DNA of 59,366 nt from Chitinophagaceae bacterium (GCA_016787085.1 JAEUVJ010000054.1:1-59366), one strand, 5' to 3'; positions 25,445 through 34,618 are shown, counted from the stretch's first letter. The notes: generated by a model not told the origin, from the sequence alone. Numbers and translations: made by a program.

Positions 25445-27544
25445 TTATTCATTAAGGTGCATCACAAATGCACCTTTTTCATTTACATCATGATAGGGAA
25501 TATGTAATGAATCGCAATCCTTTTTCCAGTAGGGCAGTTTCCAGAATGGCACAGAACCATCAAAGACCACCTGCCTGATATGGAACGTATTCGATAAGCG
25601 GGCAATATACAGTTTCGGGTTTTGGGATATGATCAGCAGGTCAATATCTTCCTTTTTACCCGGCGTATCATAAAAGATCGTTGTGTCAGCGAGTAATATC
25701 TTCTTACGCTTATAGAGGATATAATTATCCGTGTTGATAAGATCGTCCATTTCTGCTGCTGGCGCTATACGATGCAATACCCTTGACGGTTTAAGGTGAA
25801 AATTCCTTGCAAAATCATCCGCGACAAGATCCTCGTCACCAATGAAAAAATAATTCTGACCATCAATAAGATCAATAGCTTTCCGTTGCGGCACATTGTA
25901 AACGATGATCTTTTGTTGTCTGCCGGCTTCTGCAAAAGAATATAAACGCAAGATGGCAAAACCCAGTATGCACAGTAATGCCATCACCAATCCCTTCCTG
26001 CTTTTTTCCATCAGCCAGTACCCTGTTCCTGCTGCTACACCCAGTAATAAAAATAGTTGCCCCCTATTGATCTGCCAGCCATCCCATAGAGCAAAGGGTA
26101 ATTGTTCTACTCTTTCAATGTAACCGTTCATTACCCAGATCAGCCATGACAATATTTTACCAACAAACAATGCAATAGCTGGTGTAAACGAAACGGCGCA
26201 TAACAGTATTTCCCCGATCAGTATGATGCCTGAAAGCGGCACTGCAAGAAAATTGGTCAGCCAGAATGAACCAGGGAACTGGTGAAAATGATACACACTG
26301 ACCGGTAGTGTAAGTATTTGGGCTGCCAGTGTCACCGCATTCATTTTCCAGATAAAATCTAGCGCTTTGTTCTTTATATAAAACCAGTGATAAATGGGCT
26401 TCATAAAAATAACAATGCTCAACACCGCTGTATAAGAAAGCTGGAAGCCCACATCCCATAACCAATAGGGATTGTAGCACAATAAAATAAAAGCAGAAAA
26501 CGCCAATGTATTATAGATAGAAGTATCCCTTCCGAAAGACTGGCCAAGAACAATACAGGTGAACATGACCGCCGACCGGAGCACGGAGGGCTGGCCACCT
26601 GCCAGTAAGCTGAATGCCCATAGCCCGGCAATGATCAGCAAAGGAGCCAGCCATCGGGAATATTTAGTTCTTCGCAACGGCTTCAATAACAAAGTAAGCA
26701 GCCAATAGATCAGTCCAATATGCAAACCGGAAATAGCGATCACATGCACCACGCCGGTATTGGTATAGGATTGTACCAGTGATTTATCCAGGTCATTTTT
26801 ATAGCCGATAAGTAAAGCTTCTGCCAGGCCCAGCTCTTTGTTCCCTTTTATATTTGCTCTCAGAATGGTTAATACCTTTTCCCTGGTCGGGTAAAATAAT
26901 TGCTGAAAGAAAGTAACATGCTTTTCTTTTAGTAACTGAAACTCTCCCGGCTTTACATACACCTGGTGAGTAATGCCCTGGAACAAAGCATATCGTTTGT
27001 AATCAAATCCTCCCGGGTTACCGGCGTTCTTTATTTCCTGTAAAGGCTTGCTCAATATGAGCATAGAGCCGTAGTCAAGACCGGGCAACAGTGAATCTTT
27101 GCTGAAATAGACAATGATCTTTCCTTTTACCTTGTTCACCTGACCGTCATGAATAATATACTGTATGCTGGCATCTGCCTTGAAAGACCTGGCCTTTTCC
27201 ACCAACGGTTCATTCAGTGAAACCACAACAGGAGTATCTCCCGAATAATAACGGGCAAACCAATCCTCCCTGTTCCGGATATCCTGTGACCAGGTGAGTA
27301 ATCCGCCGATAGAAATGAAGAGGCAAGAAATGAACACACCACTTACCCATGATGACTTATAACGCCGGAAGAACGGGATAGCAAAAAAGAAAGACAAAAA
27401 AACAAAGGATACTCCTGCCGATAGCCAAAGCATGAGTACCAGCGTCTGGCTATGCCATTGCAGCATGATACCCGCTACCAGGGGCAACAAATACCTCAGG
27501 AACGGCACATGCTTCCAGAAATAAAGCACAGGAGAAGGCATCAT
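25445..27544 (-). CDS. comEC: ComEC/Rec2-family membrane protein
   Basis: A protein of 699 residues, the putative channel for single-stranded DNA across the inner membrane. An N-terminal helix pair and DUF4131-type domain precede the Competence domain. That domain contains ALLIGYKNDLDKSLVQSY and HVIAISGLHIGLIYW, the family signature. Many membrane helices follow up to about residue 530. The C-terminal portion lacks the HxHxDH metal site of full-length ComEC, so no metallo-beta-lactamase nuclease domain is recognisable. With radA and comF in the window it hints at DNA uptake capacity, though the three are not in one operon. Confidence 0.88.
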   Translation of the reverse strand: MMPSPVLYFWKHVPFLRYLLPLVAGIMLQWHSQTLVLMLWLSAGVSFVFLSFFFAIPFFRRYKSSWVSGVFISCLFISIGGLLTWSQDIRNREDWFARYYSGDTPVVVSLNEPLVEKARSFKADASIQYIIHDGQVNKVKGKIIVYFSKDSLLPGLDYGSMLILSKPLQEIKNAGNPGGFDYKRYALFQGITHQVYVKPGEFQLLKEKHVTFFQQLFYPTREKVLTILRANIKGNKELGLAEALLIGYKNDLDKSLVQSYTNTGVVHVIAISGLHIGLIYWLLTLLLKPLRRTKYSRWLAPLLIIAGLWAFSLLAGGQPSVLRSAVMFTCIVLGQSFGRDTSIYNTLAFSAFILLCYNPYWLWDVGFQLSYTAVLSIVIFMKPIYHWFYIKNKALDFIWKMNAVTLAAQILTLPVSVYHFHQFPGSFWLTNFLAVPLSGIILIGEILLCAVSFTPAIALFVGKILSWLIWVMNGYIERVEQLPFALWDGWQINRGQLFLLLGVAAGTGYWLMEKSRKGLVMALLCILGFAILRLYSFAEAGRQQKIIVYNVPQRKAIDLIDGQNYFFIGDEDLVADDFARNFHLKPSRVLHRIAPAAEMDDLINTDNYILYKRKKILLADTTIFYDTPGKKEDIDLLIISQNPKLYIARLSNTFHIRQVVFDGSVPFWKLPYWKKDCDSLHIPYHDVNEKGAFVMHLNE
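25454..25479 (+). terminator. Terminator inside the 3' end of comEC
   Basis: AAGGTGCAT and ATGCACCTT form a 9-bp stem around CACAA, followed by TTTTTC on the plus strand. It serves the DUF3857 operon but lies within the last codons of the convergent comEC gene. Confidence 0.8.
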
Positions 27545-27670
27545 AAAAGGTACTTAGCCTTTTACAAACAGAAAATACTACTTAGCGGGTATAGCTATTC
27601 CGGAGAGAAACAAAGCAACCGGGAGAACTACTTTAATACCCTGTTTCATTATTTGCGTTGCGGGATAACA

Positions 27671-28147
27671 TTATGAAATTGCCGTTAACAGTTTATGGAC
27701 ATAGGCGATCTGCCCGGCATGATAGATATTATGCTGAATGAGGCCATTGAGTAAAAACCGGAAATTATATTGCCGGTAATCAACGATCTCCTTTAAGAAA
27801 TCATCATTCTTTGTTTGCAACAAGGCAATCATCTCTTTATGGACAATCCGCAGTTGCTTCAGCCCTTTTTCCCAGGTATGTACGGACGGATCAATTACCC
27901 GCCAGTCCTTTTTTTCAAACGCAGCCATATCCTGTTCCTGGTCGCCCTCCACTCTTTTTAGCGTGAATTCGGCCCACGTGACCATGTGATACAAAAGTTC
28001 AATGAGCGAATGCTGTTTGTTAGGCTTTTTGTAAACAATGGCAGGATCAATTTCATCTAACAAAGCATACACAGGTCTGCCAAACCACGGCTCAACATTA
28101 AGCGTATTCTCCAGGTTGCGGATGATGGATCGTACTTCCTTATTCAT
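27671..28147 (-). CDS. DinB-family four-helix metal-binding protein
   Basis: A protein of 158 residues with the DinB/YfiT layout: a first His in LLYHMVTWAEF and two later His in LIQHNIYHAGQIAYVHK. Three His usually bind Zn or Ni in this fold. Some relatives are thiol transferases; the function here cannot be told. It lies between comEC and carB on the same strand, separated from carB by a terminator. Confidence 0.82.
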   Translation of the reverse strand: MNKEVRSIIRNLENTLNVEPWFGRPVYALLDEIDPAIVYKKPNKQHSLIELLYHMVTWAEFTLKRVEGDQEQDMAAFEKKDWRVIDPSVHTWEKGLKQLRIVHKEMIALLQTKNDDFLKEIVDYRQYNFRFLLNGLIQHNIYHAGQIAYVHKLLTAIS

Positions 28148-28165
28148 ACATGCAATTTAAAAATA

Positions 28166-28193
28166 AAAAGCTGCCCCTGACCGGGCAGCTTTT
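28166..28193 (-). terminator. Intrinsic terminator after carB
   Basis: AAAAGCTGCCC (28166-28176) pairs with GGGCAGCTTTT (28183-28193). On the minus strand it is followed by TATTTTTA, fitting termination of carB. Confidence 0.85.
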
Positions 28194-28215
28194 ACAAAAG
28201 ATTTTTTCCTTATCC

Positions 28216-31041
28216 TTATTTACTCAGGTACATACTCCGGTCCTTGTATAGTTGCCTGAAATAAGGGTCACGCAGGTTTTTGATAAAACGGATCGCTTCT
28301 CCGGTGGATTTCATCTCGGGCCCCAGCTCTTTGCTCACACCCGGGAATTTATTGAAACTGAATACAGGTTCCTTGATCGCAAAACCATCCAGGTGCTTTT
28401 CTTCCGGAATATCGCCCACTTTTATTTCCCCCATCATCACCTTGGTAGCATAGTTCAGATAGGGTTTCTGATAGGCTTTTGCAATGAAGGGTGTAGTACG
28501 TGATGCCCTTGGGTTGGCCTCGATCACATATACTTTACCTTCTTTTATCGCAAACTGGATATTGATCAGGCCTTTTACCTTTAATTGCAAAGCGATCTTC
28601 TTCGCATAATCCACCATATCCTGTATTTCCAGAGGAGAAAGATTGAAAGCCGGAAGCACAGCATTACTGTCACCGCTGTGGATGCCTGCCGGTTCAATAT
28701 GCTCCATGATACCCATGACATGGAATTTCTCTCCGTCGCAGATCGCATCTATCTCGGCTTCCTGGCAGCGGTCCAGGAAATGATCAACCAGTATTTTGTT
28801 GCCGGGAATATGTTTCAATAAGCTTACTACGGCTTTTTCCACTTCTTCATCATTCAGTACAATTCTCATTCTTTGTCCGCCTAAAACATAAGAAGGGCGG
28901 ACCAATACAGGATAACCTACCTTATTGGCAACCTGGATCGCCTCATCTACATCGTATGCCGTTCCGTAGTCCGGGTAGGGGATACCGAGTTCTTTCAGCA
29001 TATCACTGAAACGGCCGCGGTCTTCCGCGATATCCATGCTGTCGTATGATGTGCCGATGATCTTTATGCCCTTTTCATGCAGTTTTTCTGCCAGCTTTAA
29101 AGCCGTTTGCCCACCGAGCTGCACGATCACGCCTTCCGGCTTTTCGTGCTCAACGATCTCCCAGAGGTGCTCCCAATAAACAGGTTCGAAGTAAAGCTTG
29201 TCGGCAATATCAAAATCGGTAGAAACTGTCTCGGGATTACAATTGACCATGATCGCTTCATAGCCACAATCCTTTATCGCCAGCAAACCGTGTACACAGC
29301 AATAATCAAATTCGATCCCCTGCCCGATCCTGTTGGGGCCTGAACCCAGGACGATTATCTTTTTCTTATCAGAAGCTTTACTTTCGTTATAGTGCCCTTC
29401 TTCAAACGTAGAATAGAAGTAAGGCGTTTTTGCCTCAAACTCAGCGCTACAGGTATCCACCATTTTATAGACCCTTGTTATACCTGCCGCTTTTCTTTTC
29501 TTGTACACATCTTCCTCATCACCATGTTCAAGTATCCGGCTGATCTGTTCATCGCTGAAGCCATTTACTTTCGCTTCCCGCAACAGCTCTATTGGCAGAT
29601 CTTCCAGGTCGTATTTGGCAATTTCTTTTTCAAGGTTACATATTTTCTGTATCTCGTACAGGAACCAGCGATCAATACCATTGGTAGCTTTTGAAATGGT
29701 ACCGACCGATATACCCGCCATCAACGCATCTTTGATACGGAAGATGCGGTCCCATTTCGGGATTTTGATATACTCCAGCAATTCATCTGCATGCATCAGG
29801 CTTTTACCATAATAGCCAAGACCTACTGCATTGTTCTCCAAACTCTGACATGCTTTTTGGATGGCTTCGGCAAAGCTTCTGCCAATACCCATCACTTCAC
29901 CCACACTTTTCATCTGCAGGCCGAGTGTATCATTGGCACCTTTGAATTTGTCAAAATTCCAGCGGGGTATTTTCACGATCACATAATCCAATGCCGGTTC
30001 AAAATAAGCTGATGTCGTTTTGGTGATCTGGTTCTCCAGTTCATCCAGCGTATACCCTATTGCCAGTTTGGCTGCAATCTTGGCAATGGGATAGCCTGTC
30101 GCTTTTGAAGCAAGCGCTGATGAACGGCTCACCCTCGGATTGATCTCAATAGCAATGATCTCTTCTGTATCCGGGCTCATGGCAAACTGGACATTACAGC
30201 CTCCGGCAAAATTCCCGAGATCACGCATCATCATGATAGCCGTATTACGCATCAGCTGCATGGCGGTATCACTGAGTGTCATCGCAGGTGCCACCGTGAT
30301 CGAATCACCAGTATGTACCCCCATTGGGTCAAAGTTCTCCACGCTGCAGATGATCACTACATTATCATTGGCATCACGCAACAATTCGAGCTCAAACTCT
30401 TTCCATCCCAGTACTGCTTTTTCTACCAGCACCTCGTGTATCGGTGAAGCCTGTAAACCGCGGTTCAGCGCCTCATCAAGATCATTCTTATCATGTACAA
30501 AGCCGCCGCCGGTGCCTCCTAAAGTAAATGAAGGGCGGATCACCAATGGAAACCCTATCTCCTGTGCAAATTCTTTTCCTTCTAAAAAAGAATTGGCTGT
30601 CCTGGCGGGAGCTACGGGAACTCCAAGTTGTATCATCCACTGACGGAATTTCTCCCTGTCCTCTGCTTTATCAATGGCCTTGATATCCACGCCGATCAGC
30701 CGCACATTATAGCGCTGCCAGATTCCAAGATCTTCTGCTTCTTTCGCAAGGTTCAGGGCTGTTTGCCCGCCCATGGTTGGCAACACCGCGTCAATCTGGT
30801 TTTCTTCCAATATCTGCTCAATACTTTCAACGGTAAGAGGAAGCAGGTAAACCCTGTCAGCCATCATAGGATCGGTCATAATGGTAGCAGGATTGCTGTT
30901 GATCAATATCACTTTCACCCCCTCTTCACGTAAACTCCTGGCTGCCTGCGTACCTGAGTAGTCAAATTCACAAGCCTGACCGATAATAATGGGACCCGAA
31001 CCGATAATGAGAACCGACTGAATGGAATTGTCTTTTGGCAT
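28216..31041 (-). CDS. carB: Carbamoyl-phosphate synthase large subunit, short form
   Basis: An enzyme of 941 residues making carbamoyl phosphate for pyrimidine and arginine synthesis from ATP, bicarbonate and ammonia. Two ATP-grasp halves are complete: SVLIIGSGPIIIGQACEFDY starts the first and IIVLGSGPNRIGQGIEFDY the second. RPSFTLGGTGGG and RPSYVLGGQRM are the glycine-rich loops. The chain ends shortly after LGPEMKSTGEAI, where other bacterial CarB (about 1070 residues) continue into the MGS-like allosteric domain. That domain is missing, so UMP or ornithine control in the usual way is unlikely. carA is not in the window. Confidence 0.95.
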   Translation of the reverse strand: MPKDNSIQSVLIIGSGPIIIGQACEFDYSGTQAARSLREEGVKVILINSNPATIMTDPMMADRVYLLPLTVESIEQILEENQIDAVLPTMGGQTALNLAKEAEDLGIWQRYNVRLIGVDIKAIDKAEDREKFRQWMIQLGVPVAPARTANSFLEGKEFAQEIGFPLVIRPSFTLGGTGGGFVHDKNDLDEALNRGLQASPIHEVLVEKAVLGWKEFELELLRDANDNVVIICSVENFDPMGVHTGDSITVAPAMTLSDTAMQLMRNTAIMMMRDLGNFAGGCNVQFAMSPDTEEIIAIEINPRVSRSSALASKATGYPIAKIAAKLAIGYTLDELENQITKTTSAYFEPALDYVIVKIPRWNFDKFKGANDTLGLQMKSVGEVMGIGRSFAEAIQKACQSLENNAVGLGYYGKSLMHADELLEYIKIPKWDRIFRIKDALMAGISVGTISKATNGIDRWFLYEIQKICNLEKEIAKYDLEDLPIELLREAKVNGFSDEQISRILEHGDEEDVYKKRKAAGITRVYKMVDTCSAEFEAKTPYFYSTFEEGHYNESKASDKKKIIVLGSGPNRIGQGIEFDYCCVHGLLAIKDCGYEAIMVNCNPETVSTDFDIADKLYFEPVYWEHLWEIVEHEKPEGVIVQLGGQTALKLAEKLHEKGIKIIGTSYDSMDIAEDRGRFSDMLKELGIPYPDYGTAYDVDEAIQVANKVGYPVLVRPSYVLGGQRMRIVLNDEEVEKAVVSLLKHIPGNKILVDHFLDRCQEAEIDAICDGEKFHVMGIMEHIEPAGIHSGDSNAVLPAFNLSPLEIQDMVDYAKKIALQLKVKGLINIQFAIKEGKVYVIEANPRASRTTPFIAKAYQKPYLNYATKVMMGEIKVGDIPEEKHLDGFAIKEPVFSFNKFPGVSKELGPEMKSTGEAIRFIKNLRDPYFRQLYKDRSMYLSK

Positions 31042-31099
31042 TTTTTATTGTGGTAGGCCCTGCTTTAAAGTGGGCCCGGATGCGGTTAAACAAATTGCG

Positions 31100-31107
31100 C
31101 AAAAGTA
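31100..31107 (-). promoter_or_regulatory. -7 promoter box (TACTTTTG) of carB
   Basis: A perfect consensus match on the minus strand, 58 nt before the carB start. No -33 element at optimal distance. Confidence 0.5.
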
Positions 31108-31232
31108 AGGGAATAGAAGTTCTCTGGCAGGGAGAAACCTAACATTTTATCATCATTTTCTACAAACAACTGTTTATATAAATGCCCGTTGCAGGGTAAA
31201 TTCTTACACAGCTTCCGTAATTTCGATAGGTC

Positions 31233-31670
31233 ATGACAGATGAGTATTATATGATGCTGGCGCTTAAAGAAGCCAAACGGGCCGCTGAAGAAGACGAAGT
31301 GCCGGTAGGGGCTTTGGTCGTGCTGAATGAGAAGGTCATTGCACGGGGATATAACATGACAGAAAAACTCAATGACCCGACTGCCCATGCAGAAATGATC
31401 GCCCTGACATCTGCTTTCAGTTTTCTCGGAAGCAAATATTTGCCCGAAGCTACTTTATATGTTACTGTAGAACCCTGCCTGATGTGTGCCGGTGGATTGT
31501 ACTGGAGCAAGATCGGGAAGGTGGTATATGGTACAGATGATCAGAAGAACGGTTATAAGCGGATAACAGGCACAAACTGGCCCTTTCATCCAAAGACGGA
31601 ACTGGTAAGAGGAGTGCTGAAAGAAGAATGTGCGCAACTAATGAAGGATTTCTTTCAAAAGAAAAGATAA
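31233..31670 (+). CDS. tadA: tRNA-adenosine(34) deaminase TadA
   Basis: A zinc deaminase of 145 residues converting A34 to inosine in tRNA-Arg. Zinc ligands and catalytic Glu are visible as H52-A-E54 and P81-C82-L-M-C85. Length and the FMLALKEAK-like start (YMMLALKEAKRAAEEDEVPV) are typical. The next gene begins 1 nt after the stop codon, suggesting one transcript. Confidence 0.93.
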   Translation: MTDEYYMMLALKEAKRAAEEDEVPVGALVVLNEKVIARGYNMTEKLNDPTAHAEMIALTSAFSFLGSKYLPEATLYVTVEPCLMCAGGLYWSKIGKVVYGTDDQKNGYKRITGTNWPFHPKTELVRGVLKEECAQLMKDFFQKKR

Positions 31671-31671
31671 T

Positions 31672-32004
31672 ATGGCCAAAGCAGTATCCGCTAAAACGCA
31701 AAAGGTCATCCTGACGCACCCCCGAACCGGGAGTGAATTTACCATTGATGCAAATATCTACGAACCCATCAAAGCGGCTATTCTTCAAAGTCTGAAAGGA
31801 AGTAAAGGCAAAACATTTACGGAAGTAACTGACGATGTGGTCAGCATCATCCGTAAAAAAATGCCCGGCTTTGAAAAATCCATCCCCTGGTACACGATCT
31901 CTATCCGTCTTGATCTCGAAACAAAAGGGATAGTAGAAACATTTACTGAGAAAGGAAAGAAGCTGAACCGGCTAAACCCCCGCCCCCTGAAGGGGAGTAA
32001 ATAA
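31672..32004 (+). CDS. Small conserved protein, possibly DUF6958-like
   Basis: A soluble protein of 110 residues starting MAKAVSAKTQKVILTHPRTG. The middle (ALTEV-like KTFTEVTDDVVSIIRKKM, then IPWYTISIRLDLETKGIVE) suggests a winged-helix-like fold, but no DNA-binding role is shown. The family name is offered from memory and is uncertain. The last codons (RLNPRPLKGSK) are encoded by a GC-rich palindromic repeat, so the natural C terminus may be shorter. It follows tadA by 1 nt. Confidence 0.65.
   Translation: MAKAVSAKTQKVILTHPRTGSEFTIDANIYEPIKAAILQSLKGSKGKTFTEVTDDVVSIIRKKMPGFEKSIPWYTISIRLDLETKGIVETFTEKGKKLNRLNPRPLKGSK
31976..31998 (+). repeat. GC-rich palindromic repeat at a gene's 3' end
   Basis: Arm ACCCCC, spacer GC, then CCCCT-GA-AGGGG-AG. 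The layout (arm, 2-nt spacer, palindrome) parallels the copies in holB and purH, with a different sequence. It supplies the last codons of the gene. Confidence 0.6.
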
Positions 32005-32064
32005 CTGAGTCTTTCGAAATACGGAAGAAATATTATTCCAAACGATATTTAAACTCTATCTCTG

Positions 32065-32072
32065 TAAATTTG
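32065..32072 (+). promoter_or_regulatory. -7 promoter box (TAAATTTG) of sodA
   Basis: A perfect TAnnTTTG match, 72 nt before the sodA start codon. The predicted leader is about 65 nt and contains a small GC-rich hairpin near CTCTGCTGCGGCGGAG. Confidence 0.5.
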
Positions 32073-32144
32073 TTTAGTATAGAAAATATTTTTCACTTCC
32101 TCATTATACTCTGCTGCGGCGGAGATGGGGGCAAATAATCAGTT

Positions 32145-32765
32145 ATGGCATTTACCTTACCAACGCTGCCTTATGCACATGATGCATTAGAGCCGCATAT
32201 TGACAAACTGACCATGGAAATTCACCATGGCAAACATCACCAGGCCTATGTTACCAACCTTAATAATGCGATCGCCGGAACTGAACATGAGAATAAATCA
32301 TTGGAAGAATTAGTAAAGAATGCCGGCAAGATATCACCCGCCGTACGCAACAATGGCGGTGGCCATTGGAATCATAGCTTTTTCTGGGAATTGCTCAGCC
32401 CTGAGGCTGGCGGCAAACCCTCCGGAAAATTAGGCGATGCGATCAACGCCGCTTTTGGCTCATTTGAAGCCTTCCAGGAAAAATTCAATACGGCTGGCGC
32501 TACACGATTTGGCTCCGGCTGGGCATGGCTGATCGTAAAAGACGGCAAGCTGGAAGTTACCTCCACTCCTAACCAGGACAACCCGCTGATGGATGTGGCG
32601 GAAGTAAAAGGCACGCCTATTCTTGGAGTGGATGTATGGGAACATGCCTATTACCTGAAATACCAGAACAAACGCCCTGATTACCTGAAAGCGATCTGGA
32701 ATGTGATAGACTGGAAAAAAGTGGGCAAACTGTTTGAAAAAGCAGAAGCAGTAGCTGTTAATTAA
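32145..32765 (+). CDS. sodA: Superoxide dismutase, Mn/Fe family
   Basis: A cytoplasmic enzyme of 206 residues dismutating superoxide. Metal ligands are H27 (EIHHGKHH), the His of HWNHSFFW, and the Asp and His of DVWEHAYY. GGHWNHSFFW and GSGWAWLIV resemble the Mn-type subgroup, but metal use cannot be fixed from sequence. There is no signal peptide. Own promoter and a perfect terminator make it a single-gene unit. Confidence 0.96.
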   Translation: MAFTLPTLPYAHDALEPHIDKLTMEIHHGKHHQAYVTNLNNAIAGTEHENKSLEELVKNAGKISPAVRNNGGGHWNHSFFWELLSPEAGGKPSGKLGDAINAAFGSFEAFQEKFNTAGATRFGSGWAWLIVKDGKLEVTSTPNQDNPLMDVAEVKGTPILGVDVWEHAYYLKYQNKRPDYLKAIWNVIDWKKVGKLFEKAEAVAVN

Positions 32766-32771
32766 AAACAT

Positions 32772-32803
32772 AAAAACCGCCCCGAAATTTCGGGGCGGTT
32801 TTT
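32772..32803. terminator. Perfect palindromic terminator after sodA
   Basis: A 16-bp arm AAAAACCGCCCCGAAA is followed directly by its reverse complement and more T. Works on either strand. Confidence 0.92.
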
Positions 32804-32826
32804 TATATTCTCTCCTGGTCATTTCA

Positions 32827-33585
32827 TCAATTAAACACTTGTTCAGTATGAATGACCGGTTCTTTGTCTAATGCTATTTCGCATAAAATATCAGTTAACT
32901 CCTGTGGCTGGCTGAAGAAAGGTGAATGACTGGTAGCCATTGCATATACTTTCTTACATGGTGTTTCTGTGTACATTTTTTTCTGAATGTACGGAGTGAC
33001 TGCTTTGTCCTTTGAACACTCAATATAGTACCTGGAAACGCTGCCTTAATTCTCCTCCGTAAGTTGTAATGGGGTGACCCCTGATTCTACCGGCTCATGA
33101 CTCAGCAGCAGCTTTGCCAGTTCGGTGATATGATCATCACAATCAGCATACAATCCTTCTTTGTAAATTTCTGGTTGCAATGTATGGGCTTTAAGTTCCT
33201 CATTCATGGTTACGTAGGGTTTCAACACTCCCCCTGTGTCCAGCAGAGAATATTCTCTTTGTGTTTTACCATTGGGTATCAGGTAAGCCGCGAGATAGAC
33301 CAGTTTTTCGATCTTACCAGGCCGGTACTCCGCCGCCTGCGAGATCATAATACCATTCTTACTGTGCCCGACAAGGATCACTTTTTCTTCAATACCATCA
33401 ATCAGTTCACAGATCTTTTCTACAGTTGCCCTCATTCTTACCTGTTGTATAGGTGTTTTATCCCTTCCCATACCGGGCAGATCAATCGCAATGGCCCTAT
33501 GTCCTTTTTTTTCCAGTATCGGTATTACTCTGTGCCAGTTCCATGAACTATGCCATGAGCCATGGATCAAAATGAATGTTTTCAT
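32827..33585 (-). pseudogene. Alpha/beta hydrolase gene interrupted by a TAA codon
   Basis: The frame encodes a 252-codon alpha/beta hydrolase of the plant-esterase-like group. The start is the ATG of MKTFILIHGSWHSSWNW. The nucleophile is S75 in GHSKNG. Codon 180 is TAA, directly after LQLTEEN. The same frame then continues with convincing family sequence (SVSRYYIECSKDKAVTPYIQ, then MATSHSPFFSQPQEL) to a natural TGA. The probable catalytic Asp193 and His220 lie after the stop, so the 179-residue product should be inactive. No other lesion is seen. A recent nonsense mutation or a base-call error are both possible. Confidence 0.85.
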
Positions 33586-33644
33586 TTTATACAATTTGAT
33601 GAATAATAGAAAATAAGAAATCGGGTATGTCTTGAAACTGCCGG

Positions 33645-34508
33645 TCAGTTTTCAGATGAAGTTTTAGCAGCTTCCCAGCCTATCATAGCTGTTTTTCTCA
33701 CCGGCCCCCACATATACCCGCCAATCGTTCCTGTAGATTGAATAACTCTGTGACAGGGGATCAGGAAAGCGACCGGGTTATTCCCGATAGCAGTTCCGAC
33801 AGCTCTTGAAGCTTCCGGATTGCTGATCTGCCGGGCAATTGTTCCATAGGTTGTCAATTGTCCCATCGGGACCTTCAGAAGCGTCTCCCATACTTTCAAT
33901 TGAAAATCGGTTCCCTTTAAATGCAGTTTGATCTGGTGAAGTTTGTTCCAGTCCTGCGTAAAGATGTATAGCGCATTCTGCTGAATAAGGTCAACCATCT
34001 GCCTGAACTGTGCATTCGGAAAATGTGCATGCAGGTCATGCAAGGCCTTTTTTTCGTCGTCAGCAAATGCCATATAACAGATTCCCTTTGCTGTTGATGC
34101 TACCAGTATATTACCAAAGGGGCTTTCTGCATAACTGTAATTGATCAGAAGGTTCTCTCCGCCGTTCTTAAATTCCCCGGGGGTCATCCCTTCAATTTTT
34201 ATAAAGAGATCGTGAAGACGGCCAGTTCCCGAAAGACCTGTTTCAAACGCTGCATCAAACAAAGTGGCCTGTTTCTCTTTCAGAATATTCTTGGCATGTT
34301 CGACACTTATGTACTGCAGAAATTTCTTGGGGCTTACCCCGGCCCAATCAGTAAACAGTCTTTGAAAATGGAACGGGCTTACATGTATCTTTTCAGCTAC
34401 TTTAGCAAGATCCGGCTGGGACTTGAAATTGGTTTTTATATACCCGATCGCTTCTGCTATACGGTCAAAGTCTATGTGCTGTTGCTGTTTCATTTTCTGG
34501 CTGTTCAT
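33645..34508 (-). CDS. AraC-type regulator fused to O6-alkylguanine-DNA methyltransferase
   Basis: An Ada-like protein of 287 residues. Residues 14-115 are an AraC helix-turn-helix pair (VHVSPFHFQRLFTDW-like HVSPFHFQRLFTDWAGVSP). Residues 120-287 are the suicide methyltransferase with the acceptor C252 in IPCHRVIQSTG. The N-terminal four-Cys phosphotriester domain of E. coli Ada is missing. It repairs O6-methylguanine; whether it still senses methylation as an activator is open. A -7 box lies just upstream of its start. Confidence 0.92.
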   Translation of the reverse strand: MNSQKMKQQQHIDFDRIAEAIGYIKTNFKSQPDLAKVAEKIHVSPFHFQRLFTDWAGVSPKKFLQYISVEHAKNILKEKQATLFDAAFETGLSGTGRLHDLFIKIEGMTPGEFKNGGENLLINYSYAESPFGNILVASTAKGICYMAFADDEKKALHDLHAHFPNAQFRQMVDLIQQNALYIFTQDWNKLHQIKLHLKGTDFQLKVWETLLKVPMGQLTTYGTIARQISNPEASRAVGTAIGNNPVAFLIPCHRVIQSTGTIGGYMWGPVRKTAMIGWEAAKTSSEN

Positions 34509-34518
34509 TTTGACAGAA

Positions 34519-34526
34519 CAAAAATA
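34519..34526 (-). promoter_or_regulatory. -7 promoter box (TATTTTTG) of the Ada-like gene
   Basis: A perfect consensus match on the minus strand, 10 nt before the start codon. Confidence 0.4.
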
Positions 34527-34618
34527 AATGCCCGCATAGCCCTGGCCTACCCGAATCTTGCTACATTTCTCTCCCTTTTACGAAGGCCTGATGATCATGT
34601 ATTGCTTTCAATAAAAAA

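Noticed and set aside
29170..29200. tRNA-like GGTTCGAA sequence
   Set aside because: It lies inside carB in a normal coding context and no cloverleaf surrounds it.
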